Origin: JAQBFJ01 sp032123435
GTDB taxonomy: Bacteria; Verrucomicrobiota; Kiritimatiellia; UBA8416; JAQBFJ01
Length of the DNA: 9,199 bases
Direction of reading: 5' to 3'
Assembly: GCA_032123435.1 (NCBI GenBank)
Contig: JAQBFJ010000263.1
Span: forward strand, 1-9,199
How positions within the stretch are numbered: position 1 is the first letter of the stretch; each line of letters starts with the position of its first letter. A program made the position numbers and the translations under genes. Below the pieces are notes generated by a model, which was not told the origin of the DNA, made no database searches, and saw nothing but the letters and a program-made list of their open reading frames with translations. Positions 1 to 7,083 of this stretch are shown here, one piece after another.

Positions 1-406
1 CCTTCATCGGGCTTTGGACACGACGAGCTCTCTCTCTGCTTCCCATCCTTGCCGGCAACAGCATTCCCGCAAATACCAGTAATAGCACCAGTATTGCCGC
101 AACTTTGTAGAGCTGGATGCGCGAGTCGGCGGATGGCAGCCATTTGATCAGCTTCGGCAGTCGCACGGTCTGGCGTTTTGACGCGCGCAGGATTGTACTA
201 TGCCGTAATTCCGAAAGACGTTCCTGCGCTTTGGAGCCGGTTGCCAAGGCGTCACGCAAAAGATCAAGGGTCGGTTCGATTTCCCGCGCAGTCGCCCGGC
301 AGCCGGCACATTTGTCAAGATGCGCTCGGATTTCAGCTGTCACCGTCTCGTTAACATCCTTCAGTAGATAGGCGGTCAGATTATTCTGTATTTGTTCACA
401 GTTCAT
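1..406 (-). CDS. Anti-sigma factor with zinc-finger domain and one membrane helix (C-terminus beyond the window)
   Basis: The frame is open from the ATG at 406 to the left edge, giving 135 residues with no stop. The N-terminus has the anti-sigma zinc-finger (zf-HC2/ZAS) signature: Cys3, then His29-x3-Cys33-x2-Cys36 (AHLDKCAGC). A basic stretch (RLPKLIKW, about 82-89) precedes one hydrophobic segment at about 102-118 (VAAILVLLLVFAGMLLP). Known for the family: the cytosolic zinc domain holds its cognate ECF sigma factor inactive at the membrane, and an outer domain senses or relays a signal. The ATG overlaps the sigma stop codon as ATGA, so translation is probably coupled and the sigma factor upstream is the likely partner. 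The outer domain is cut off by the window, so the signal cannot be guessed. The class call is firm. Confidence 0.88.
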   Translation of the reverse strand, partial: MNCEQIQNNLTAYLLKDVNETVTAEIRAHLDKCAGCRATAREIEPTLDLLRDALATGSKAQERLSELRHSTILRASKRQTVRLPKLIKWLPSADSRIQLYKVAAILVLLLVFAGMLLPARMGSRERARRVQSPMK

Positions 407-990
407 AACTTTACATTACCCAGCTTGACAGTTGTCGGGATTAAACCGACGTTGCTTAATATTTGTTTTGAAAGTTTACGGACAGCGTGATGCAGGATGT
501 TGCCGACGTTCCCTTCACTACGGCCCGTAATATCGCTGATCTCTTTGTATGACAGACCTTCTTCCATCCTTAGAAGAATCACCTGCTGTTCGCGTGGATG
601 TAGTTTGGTCAGCAGGCTGAGCACCTTTTCTTTGCGCTCATCGAGCGAAGCGGGACAGTTACGGCCGTCAGGGCAGTTGCGCAATGTCTGCTCGGCATGT
701 TTCTGATGCAAGGTGCGCAGGCGTGATTCGCGACGGATATAGTCCACGGCCTGATTATGTGTTACGCGGTAAAGCCAGCCTTTCAGTCTGTCCGACGGAT
801 GAGTTCCCTCCTTCCAACATTTGAACAGTTTGATAAAGACGTTTTGTACGATATCCTGGGCAGTTACCGGGCTATTCACCAGGCGCGTGGCGTAACGGAG
901 AAGGGCGGTCTCATGTTCTGCCATAATGGCTTCCATTTGCTGTTCACGGCTTGGTTTACCGTACTTTGTGTCTGTTATCGCAACATCCAT
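403..990 (-). CDS. ECF-type RNA polymerase sigma factor
   Basis: A 195-residue sigma-70 family protein with only regions 2 and 4, as in extracytoplasmic-function sigma factors. Region 2 spans about 26-90 and includes DIVQNVFIKLF (46-56, core binding) and WLYRVTHNQAVDYIRR (72-87, -10 recognition and melting). Region 4 spans about 122-174 with a helix-turn-helix in LSYKEISDITGRSEGNVGNI (146-165). The start at 990 has a good ribosome site (GAGGG, about 7 bases upstream); Met19 and Met23 are less likely starts. The linker between the regions carries two close cysteines (Cys106 and Cys112 in NCPDGRNCP). The gene is followed by an anti-sigma gene with a 4-bp overlap and is divergent from the ABC importer operon. 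Its regulon is not visible here; control of its own promoter or of the importer is possible but unproven. Confidence 0.93.
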   Translation of the reverse strand: MDVAITDTKYGKPSREQQMEAIMAEHETALLRYATRLVNSPVTAQDIVQNVFIKLFKCWKEGTHPSDRLKGWLYRVTHNQAVDYIRRESRLRTLHQKHAEQTLRNCPDGRNCPASLDERKEKVLSLLTKLHPREQQVILLRMEEGLSYKEISDITGRSEGNVGNILHHAVRKLSKQILSNVGLIPTTVKLGNVKL

Positions 991-1130
991 TAACGACCCT
1001 CGATCATTGTATTCATGAGACGTTCATGCCAACCGTTTTCTTCAACATATTTCAAAGGGATAGGAAAATCCAGTCAGAAGCACTTGTTTTATCATAAATT
1101 CAATGGACGCTTCACAAGTTGCCTCCGCGA

Positions 1131-1159
1131 GGACATTCACCCACCATGGATGCATGTCC
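1131..1159. repeat. Spaced inverted repeat GGACAT-17-ATGTCC upstream of the importer operon
   Basis: GGACAT at 1131-1136 is the exact reverse complement of ATGTCC at 1154-1159. The repeat lies just upstream of the proposed -35 box at 1166 in the divergent sigma/importer intergenic region. It could be a binding site for a dimeric regulator, but six-base arms can arise by chance and no regulator gene is seen nearby. The rest of the 991-1224 gap holds no convincing small gene. Confidence 0.2.
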
Positions 1160-1165
1160 ACAGAG

Positions 1166-1195
1166 TTGACTATACTCGTCGGCATGTGCTAAACA
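1166..1195 (+). promoter_or_regulatory. Putative sigma-70-type promoter of the ABC importer operon
   Basis: TTGACT (1166-1171) matches five of six bases of the -35 consensus. After 18 bases comes TAAACA (1190-1195), a weak -10 that is preceded by TG at 1187-1188, as in extended -10 promoters. Transcription would begin near 1203, leaving a leader of about 20 bases that includes the GGAG ribosome site of the ATPase gene. The call rests on pattern alone. An ECF-dependent promoter cannot be excluded because the target motif of this sigma factor is unknown. Confidence 0.35.
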
Positions 1196-1214
1196 TTGCT
1201 TAAAGAAGTATAAT

Positions 1215-1218
1215 GGAG
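1215..1218 (+). promoter_or_regulatory. Ribosome binding site deciding the ATPase start
   Basis: GGAG at 1215-1218 lies six bases before the ATG at 1225. It favours that ATG over the one at 1213, which has only a weak purine run upstream. The shorter product begins MAGVALQNVYKIYPG, the usual N-terminus of MalK/UgpC-type ATPases. Confidence 0.7.
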
Positions 1219-1224
1219 CTAACT

Positions 1225-2337
1225 ATGGCGGGTGTAGCCCTGCAAAACGTCTATAAGATCTATCCCGGCAACGTCCTGGCCGTTAAGGATGTCTCGCTGA
1301 AGGTTGAAGATGGTGAGTTCCTGGTGCTGGTCGGCCCTTCCGGGTGTGGTAAGTCCACTACCTTGCGCATGGTCGCAGGCTTGGAAGAAATATCGAAGGG
1401 AACCATTACCATCGGCAACCGTGTAGTGAACGACGTGCCACCTAAAGATCGGGATATTGCCATGGTGTTTCAGAACTATGCGCTCTATCCGCATATGTCC
1501 GTGTGGGAAAATATGGCGTTCGGCCTGAAACTCCGGAAATTCAAGAAAGACGAAATTGCCAGACGTGTCAATGAAGCCGCCCGAGTGCTGGAACTTGAAG
1601 ACTACCTCAAACGTCGACCCAAGGCGCTGTCAGGCGGACAACGACAGCGCGTGGCCATGGGCCGGGCGATTGTACGCGATCCGGCCGTGTTCCTGTTTGA
1701 TGAGCCACTCTCCAACCTGGATGCCAAGATGCGCGTTGAAATGCGAAAGGAAATCCTGCACCTGCATAAGCGCATTAAGACCACCATGATCTATGTGACC
1801 CATGATCAGATTGAAGCGATGACACTGGGTGATCGCATATGTGTTATGCGCGATGGCGTGATTGAACAAGTGGGCGAACCTACTCATGTGTTTGATCATC
1901 CATCATCACTATTTGTAGCACGCTTTATCGGCACACCAGCCATGAATATTTTCGAAGGTGTTCTGCGCGAAAAGAACGGATGCCTCATTTTCGACGGCGA
2001 AAATATTTCTGCGCCAATCGCCAGGCGTCAGTATGATCAGGTCCAGGCTTGCATCAATAAGAAAGTCTGCCTGGGCCTGCGGCCAAAAGCCTTCAGCCTT
2101 GCCGGTAGCAGCACAGAAGACGGGGCAACGGTCTTTACCGGAGCCGTCGAGGTGTCTGAGCTTCTGGGCGAGGACGTGCTGGCACATCTTGCCAGCGGAT
2201 CGCATCGATTTACCGTAAGCCTGGATTCACATGTCCGCATAAATATGGATGAACAGGTCCGAGTTTGCCCAAATATGGAACGTGCACATATTTTCAATGC
2301 CGAGACAGAGCAGAATCTAACCATGCCGGGTACGTAG
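1225..2337 (+). CDS. ABC importer ATPase, MalK/UgpC/MsmX family (carbohydrate uptake)
   Basis: A 370-residue nucleotide-binding subunit, normal length for this family. Counting from the ATG at 1225: Walker A GPSGCGKST (37-45), Q-loop Gln83 in FQNYALYPHM, ABC signature LSGGQRQR (135-142), Walker B VFLFDE (155-160), D-loop SNLD (163-166) and switch His193 in YVTHDQIEA. All catalytic residues are present. The C-terminal third (from about 235, GTPAMNIFEG) is the TOBE/OB regulatory domain typical of sugar and glycerol-phosphate importers. It would sit on the cytoplasmic face and drive transport by ATP hydrolysis as a dimer. It is the first gene of a tight three-gene operon; the fused binding protein/permease starts four bases after its stop. 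The family is certain, the substrate is not. Confidence 0.95.
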   Translation: MAGVALQNVYKIYPGNVLAVKDVSLKVEDGEFLVLVGPSGCGKSTTLRMVAGLEEISKGTITIGNRVVNDVPPKDRDIAMVFQNYALYPHMSVWENMAFGLKLRKFKKDEIARRVNEAARVLELEDYLKRRPKALSGGQRQRVAMGRAIVRDPAVFLFDEPLSNLDAKMRVEMRKEILHLHKRIKTTMIYVTHDQIEAMTLGDRICVMRDGVIEQVGEPTHVFDHPSSLFVARFIGTPAMNIFEGVLREKNGCLIFDGENISAPIARRQYDQVQACINKKVCLGLRPKAFSLAGSSTEDGATVFTGAVEVSELLGEDVLAHLASGSHRFTVSLDSHVRINMDEQVRVCPNMERAHIFNAETEQNLTMPGT

Positions 2338-2343
2338 CTACGT
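2332..2343. repeat. Perfect 12-bp palindrome over the ATPase stop and the next start
   Basis: ACGTAGCTACGT reads the same on both strands. It contains the ATPase stop TAG (2335-2337) and the first two bases of the next gene's GTG start (2342-2344). In RNA it could form only a short four-base-pair hairpin. It may influence re-initiation at the junction, or be chance. Confidence 0.6.
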
Positions 2344-5128
2344 GATAACTCAAAACAATACTCTGTATCGGTTCCGACGAAATCTGATTCTCGTTATCGG
2401 CCTGTGTCTAATAAGCCTGTTTTTGCTGCCTGACGCGAGTCAAGCGAGCGGCTATGTCGAAGATCGGAACGGCAAAACCATCGTTCATGTGGAAGTCGTA
2501 TACCTGCCTGATCCGACGCGTGTCGACACAGCGTCTCGGGCGGATGTCGCAGCGGTAAAAGAATTCAAGACGCAATTCCCGGCTATCTTCGCAGCACGTT
2601 ATCGCGATAAGTACAAGGCTCATCCCGAAATCTACGGTATTCATAATTGGGATAACATTGAAATAGAACTGCACCCTTTCACCAGCCTTAACGTGGAAGG
2701 GGTTGAGGTTGACCTCATGGCCATTGCCGGTGGCACAGCCCCGGACGTGATCTATGTCAACTTCAGAAAATCAGATACCTACATTCAGAACCGGTTTCTC
2801 TATCCGCTCGACAAGCCGGAGGATGGGTATCTGTCAGATATGACCGAAGATGAGCAGGCTTTTCGGATTAACGAAAAGATCTGGCCGGTGATCCAACGAA
2901 AGGGGCCCGATGGCGAGACGCATGTCTGGGCCATCCCTTACGGCGGCGCTCTGGGAAAAGTTCTTCTCTTTCGCAAGGATCTTTTTGATGAGAAAGGGAT
3001 TGCGCATCCTACTATTGACTGGACTTGGAACGATATGATGGAGGCGGCCAGGAAGATAACGGATCCTGAACGAGGCACCTATGGGTTCATGTGCGGAGGC
3101 GGCAAGCATGAATCGTTCAACTGGATCACGTTCCTCTGGTCGGCTGGTGGCGACGTCATGCTGTACAACGAAAAGGAAGATAACTGGCGCTGCACATTCG
3201 ATACGCCTGAAGCGGCACAGGCCCTGGATTTCTATATACGCCTGAACTATGAAAAGTGGATCGATAACGACGGCAAAGTACGGCGTGGTTACACATCCAG
3301 AAACAGCGGCAACGCCTGGACTAAATGGGCGCGGGGCGAAATTGGAATGATGATGGACTATATCGACGAAAAACTGTTCTCAACCATCAATCCGGAAGTC
3401 ACCGGTATGGTGCCGGTTCCGCTGGGGCCCTCTGGCATACGCGGCGGAGAACTGAACAGCCGCATGCTGGGCCTTTTCGCGGAAATCAAAGAGCCCGCCG
3501 TACGGGATGCCGCATGGGAATACATACGCTTTTACGACTGTGAAGATGCCGTCGCCATAAAGACACGTATCATGGTTGAAGGCGGTTTGGGGCGATTTGT
3601 GAATCCTCGACTGTTACGTCGTTTCGGATATCCTGAAATAGAACGTCTGTCGCCTCGGGGTTGGAGCGAGACGTTTGATATTGCCATCGCAACAGGACAA
3701 CCAGAACCCTATGGCCGCAACAGCAACGTGGCGTACGATCAAATGACGCTTCCAATTCAGGCGGCTGCGCAACTGGCACTTGACGATCAATTACCGACCA
3801 ATCCAGACGAACGGCTCGCTGTATTGCATGGATTGTTGAAACGCTATTGTGCCAAAGCCAATGAACGCATGATGGGTCTCGTTCCACCACGGCAACGGGC
3901 GCTGCGCCACATTTGTGCATCGCTCGTGCTCCTGGGCATTATCTCTGTGTTTACTCTCGTCTTCCGTCGAATCGGTAGCGCCTTTACACCAAACATACCA
4001 GACTCGCCTAAGGGCTGGCAGTGGCGCCGTTACGGCTGGGCATACATGCTGCTCGTGCCGGCTGTGGGTAGTATTCTGCTCTGGAGGTATATTCCTCTGA
4101 TACGTGGCTCGGGTATGGCCTTCTTTGACTACCGCATTATTGGTAAATCAACCTGGGTCGGGTTGGACAATTTCGGCGATCTGTTGTTCGATAATGAATG
4201 GTGGAAAGCGGTATGGAACTCTCTTCGTTACAGTTTCCTCATTATGTTCATGACATTCTTGCCGCCTATCATCCTTGCCATACTCCTGCAGGAAGTGCCG
4301 CGTGGTAAGATTCTTTATCGTACCATCTTTTATCTCCCGGCAGTCATTGCCGGACTGGTCACGATTCTGTTGTGGAAGCAGTTCTATGAACCCTCGGAAC
4401 GCGGGGCCTTGAACGCTCTGGTACTGCGCATCCCGATGATTGGTTTTCTCCTCATCGGTGCGGCCATGATGGTGCTTTGTGTTCTGTTTGCGCGCAGGCT
4501 TTGGATTCACGAACGGCAATGGGTAGGATGGGGGTTTGTGGCAATGGGGGTTTTGCTGTTTTCTGCCTTCGGCGGCCTGACCTTGCCCACACTGTTTCCG
4601 TCCGGTGAAGAGTTAGGGGATTCGTTTGTCCATCTCTTTTCTCGACTTCTAAGCAGGACAGGTGAGCCCTTCCAATGGTTGAGCGATGCGGATACGGCCA
4701 TGTTATCCTGTGTGTTGCCGATGGTATGGGCAGGAATGGGGCCGGGATGTCTGATCTATCTGGCCGCCCTGAAAGGCATACCGGAAGACTATTATGAAGC
4801 CGCCGATATAGACGGGGCCAACGTACTGGACAAGATACTCTTTGTCGTGTTTCCGATGCTCAAAGCCTTGATCACGATCAACTTCGTAGGTGTCTTTATC
4901 GGTTCCTGGTATGGGGCCACCGGAAGCATTCTGGCTATGACCGGTGGTGGCGCAAATACGGAGGTTGCAGGGCTCCACATCTGGTACAAAGCGTTTACTT
5001 ACCTCAAGTTTGGTCCGGCCACCGCCGCAGCCTGGATGTTGGGCTTCATGTTGATTGGTTTTACTGTTCATCAACTTCGCATACTGTCCCGAGTTGAGTA
5101 CAAGGCCCAGGGAACGGAGGCCGGCTGA
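2342..5128 (+). CDS. Fused solute-binding protein (family 1) and MalF/UgpA-type permease
   Basis: A 928-residue fusion. Residues 1-36 look like a signal peptide (hydrophobic 14-29, SQA-S near 35) with no lipobox. Residues 37 to about 515 are a family 1 solute-binding domain: GTAPDVIYVN (131-140), WAIPYGGALGKVLLFRKDLF (196-215), WARGEIGMMMDY (329-340). A membrane helix at about 522-542 follows, then a basic cytoplasmic link. The permease spans about 565-915, with the EAA loop YYEAADIDGAN (817-827). Compared with ordinary MalF-type permeases there are about 80 extra residues (697-776) with two more hydrophobic segments (about 697-717 and 728-748). The count keeps the binding domain outside and the EAA loop inside. 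The GTG start at 2342 is the only one after an in-frame stop at 2318; its ribosome site is weak, so coupling to the ATPase four bases upstream is likely. The imported solute is probably a carbohydrate, by family inference only. Confidence 0.92.
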   Translation: MITQNNTLYRFRRNLILVIGLCLISLFLLPDASQASGYVEDRNGKTIVHVEVVYLPDPTRVDTASRADVAAVKEFKTQFPAIFAARYRDKYKAHPEIYGIHNWDNIEIELHPFTSLNVEGVEVDLMAIAGGTAPDVIYVNFRKSDTYIQNRFLYPLDKPEDGYLSDMTEDEQAFRINEKIWPVIQRKGPDGETHVWAIPYGGALGKVLLFRKDLFDEKGIAHPTIDWTWNDMMEAARKITDPERGTYGFMCGGGKHESFNWITFLWSAGGDVMLYNEKEDNWRCTFDTPEAAQALDFYIRLNYEKWIDNDGKVRRGYTSRNSGNAWTKWARGEIGMMMDYIDEKLFSTINPEVTGMVPVPLGPSGIRGGELNSRMLGLFAEIKEPAVRDAAWEYIRFYDCEDAVAIKTRIMVEGGLGRFVNPRLLRRFGYPEIERLSPRGWSETFDIAIATGQPEPYGRNSNVAYDQMTLPIQAAAQLALDDQLPTNPDERLAVLHGLLKRYCAKANERMMGLVPPRQRALRHICASLVLLGIISVFTLVFRRIGSAFTPNIPDSPKGWQWRRYGWAYMLLVPAVGSILLWRYIPLIRGSGMAFFDYRIIGKSTWVGLDNFGDLLFDNEWWKAVWNSLRYSFLIMFMTFLPPIILAILLQEVPRGKILYRTIFYLPAVIAGLVTILLWKQFYEPSERGALNALVLRIPMIGFLLIGAAMMVLCVLFARRLWIHERQWVGWGFVAMGVLLFSAFGGLTLPTLFPSGEELGDSFVHLFSRLLSRTGEPFQWLSDADTAMLSCVLPMVWAGMGPGCLIYLAALKGIPEDYYEAADIDGANVLDKILFVVFPMLKALITINFVGVFIGSWYGATGSILAMTGGGANTEVAGLHIWYKAFTYLKFGPATAAAWMLGFMLIGFTVHQLRILSRVEYKAQGTEAG

Positions 5129-7041
5129 TGCCAATCATTTCCACCATAGGTCGCAAATCGCTGAAAGTACGCATTCTGGTGTGGTCCATCTACATCTTCC
5201 TGTCGCTGGGTTCGTTGACAATGTTGTATCCGTTCATGCTGATGGTCGCGGGTAGCAGCAAAAGCGCCGTGGATACGTCCGATGCGGTTCTGATTCCCGC
5301 CTTTATGCAGAATGAACAGAACCTGTATCAGAAGCATGTTGAGGGCCTGTTCAATGAATCACTCCAGATGATGCAGGTGGCATATGATGTGGATGCGCCC
5401 GGATTCGATGCAGTTGAGATGCGCGAACCAAATGCAAAGCTGGTGGAAGTATGGCTGGCCTTTCTAAATGAATCACAACTGCCGCACTATGCCTATACCT
5501 GCGGTTACATGGAAGCCCCGGTCACACGCGGAGTCTTTCCGTTAAACATGAGACGATTCAAACTCGAATGTATGGAACGGTATAATAATGACATCAGCGC
5601 TCTGAATCACGATATGGGTATGGAGTTCCGCAGTTGGAGTTCGTTCTTTTTTAACGGTGAAAACTATCTTCAACGTCGAACCATGCCGCTGACCACACCG
5701 TTTCGCAGCACATTCTATGCGTTCAAAGAAAGACAACCCTATGACAGCCGCTATTATTTTAATCTGGCAAGTTACTACAAAGTCGCATTCCTTAAGACGC
5801 AATATACGAGCGATATTGAGATATACAACCGCGAACACGGCACATCCCATGCCTCATGGGATGATGTGTACCTGGATGAACGCTTGCCGAAAGGACCGGG
5901 ACGTACCGAGAAGGAACGTACGGACTGGACGGAGTTTGTTCGCACACTGGCCAATCTGCTCTGGGTACGAGTGGATGTCGGAGCGACGCCACTCTATCGT
6001 GACTTCCTGAAAGCCAAGTATGGCAACATTACTGCTTTGAACCGATTGTACAATACACGCTATGCCGACTTTGGCGACGTGCCACTCATAAAGGAAGCCC
6101 CTCACGACGGTGTCGCATTGTCTGATTGGGACGCCTTCATGCAAGGGTGGAAGGATATTGATACCGGCCTGATACATATGACCCCCGCCGAGATGATCCG
6201 CATTCACAGTGTGGACAGTCGGTTTCGCGCGTATGTCCGTACGCGTTACGAAAACATTGATTCTTTCAACCATGCGATGGGCACCTCTTACAGCGATTGG
6301 TCTTATGTCATACCGCCGCAACGAGATCTGCATAATCTGGCCTTTACGACGCAAAAGGACGCGCTAAGGAAGGAATTCTTGACGCGCAACTACGTGACGG
6401 TGATCGACTATATGGCATTGCACGGCCGCAGCATTGTCAACACGGCCATCTACTGTATCCTGGCCATTCTCGGCGCATTGACGGTTAACCCCCTGGCCGC
6501 ATACGCCTTGAGCCGCTACAAACCGCCGACGGCGTACAAAATGTTGTTGTTCCTGATGTTGACCATGGCCTTTCCACCTATGGTGACCCAGATTCCCAAC
6601 TTCCTGATGTTGAGAGAGCTTGGTATGCTCAATACATTCTGGGCCTTGATCCTGCCGGGCATGGCCAATGGCTATTCGATTTTCCTCTTGAAAGGATTTT
6701 TCGATTCTCTGCCCCATGAACTGTATGAAAGTGCATCGCTGGATGGCGCGGGAGAATTTAGAATCTTCTGGCAAATCACCATGAGCTTGAGCAAACCTAT
6801 TCTCGCGGTCATAGCGCTGAGCGCTTTTACGGCGGCCTATTCCAATTTTATGATGGCGCTGTTGATCTGTCAGAATGAGAAGATGTGGACTTTGATGCCC
6901 TGGCTCTACCAGCTCCAGCAGCGCAGTGGCCAAGGCGTGATCTTTGCCTCGCTCATTATCGCCGCCATCCCGACTTTCATTGTATTTGTGTTCTGCCAGA
7001 ATATCATCATGCGCGGCATTGTGGTTCCGGTGGAGAAGTAA
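5128..7041 (+). CDS. MalG-type ABC permease with a large extracytoplasmic repeat insert
   Basis: At 637 residues this is more than twice the usual length of about 280. TM1 is at about 17-41. The rest of the permease resumes at about 434: NTAIYCILAILGALTVNPLA (438-457), AFPPMVTQIPNFLMLRELGM (481-500) and the EAA loop ELYESASLDGAGEFRIFW (531-548), continuing to the C-terminus. The LP usual in the EAA loop reads MS here (552-553). Between TM1 and TM2, about 390 residues lie outside the membrane by MalG topology. This insert has four copies of a motif near Y-x2-I-x2-[LYF]-N-x3-G-T-x-Y-x-S-W, which I recall from GH42 beta-galactosidases. It shows no complete glycosidase domain, so enzyme activity is unlikely. 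The ATG shares one base with the preceding stop (TGATG), and GGAGG at 5116-5120 is a strong ribosome site. It pairs with the fused permease to form the channel. Confidence 0.92.
   Translation: MPIISTIGRKSLKVRILVWSIYIFLSLGSLTMLYPFMLMVAGSSKSAVDTSDAVLIPAFMQNEQNLYQKHVEGLFNESLQMMQVAYDVDAPGFDAVEMREPNAKLVEVWLAFLNESQLPHYAYTCGYMEAPVTRGVFPLNMRRFKLECMERYNNDISALNHDMGMEFRSWSSFFFNGENYLQRRTMPLTTPFRSTFYAFKERQPYDSRYYFNLASYYKVAFLKTQYTSDIEIYNREHGTSHASWDDVYLDERLPKGPGRTEKERTDWTEFVRTLANLLWVRVDVGATPLYRDFLKAKYGNITALNRLYNTRYADFGDVPLIKEAPHDGVALSDWDAFMQGWKDIDTGLIHMTPAEMIRIHSVDSRFRAYVRTRYENIDSFNHAMGTSYSDWSYVIPPQRDLHNLAFTTQKDALRKEFLTRNYVTVIDYMALHGRSIVNTAIYCILAILGALTVNPLAAYALSRYKPPTAYKMLLFLMLTMAFPPMVTQIPNFLMLRELGMLNTFWALILPGMANGYSIFLLKGFFDSLPHELYESASLDGAGEFRIFWQITMSLSKPILAVIALSAFTAAYSNFMMALLICQNEKMWTLMPWLYQLQQRSGQGVIFASLIIAAIPTFIVFVFCQNIIMRGIVVPVEK
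5557..6315 (+). repeat. Four diverged copies of a GH42-like motif within the permease insert
   Basis: Copies are at 5557-5652, 5788-5874, 5995-6087 and 6223-6315 (residues 144-175, 221-249, 290-320, 366-396). Cores read YNNDISALNHDMGMEF, YTSDIEIYNREHGTSH, YGNITALNRLYNTRY and YENIDSFNHAMGTSY, each followed by an S/D/A-W/F element (RSW, ASW, ADF, SDW). Spacing from start to start is 77, 69 and 76 residues, so each unit is about 70-77 residues, with the rest of each unit poorly conserved. The third and fourth copies are the clearest, and the third lacks the Gly before the Thr. The repeat is at the protein level and is not obvious in the DNA. Confidence 0.75.
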
Positions 7042-7083
7042 ACGTCACCATGGGACCGCAGGGCCACCACGTGACCCTACTGG

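Noticed and set aside
1015..1203. 62-residue open frame on the plus strand in the divergent intergenic region
   Set aside because: No ribosome site, no recognisable domain, and unusual composition; it overlaps the likely promoter.
1209..1214. Perfect TATAAT hexamer just before the ATPase gene
   Set aside because: Transcription would begin near 1221 and miss the ribosome site, and no -35 box lies at the right distance; probably chance.
1213..1224. Longer ATPase start at ATG 1213
   Set aside because: It lacks a good ribosome site, while ATG 1225 has GGAG six bases upstream and gives the usual family N-terminus.
5251..6417. Active GH42 glycosidase domain inside the permease
   Set aside because: Only a short recurring motif is present; no TIM-barrel arrangement or pair of catalytic glutamates could be traced.
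5854..6933. Long open frames (166 and 189 codons) antisense to the second permease
   Set aside because: They are shadows of a clearly coding frame, with no known motif and no ribosome site.
7042..7083. Possible bidirectional terminator between the converging genes (GTCAC 7044-7048 with GTGAC 7071-7075)
   Set aside because: Only five outer base pairs with a poorly matched interior and no T-run on either strand.
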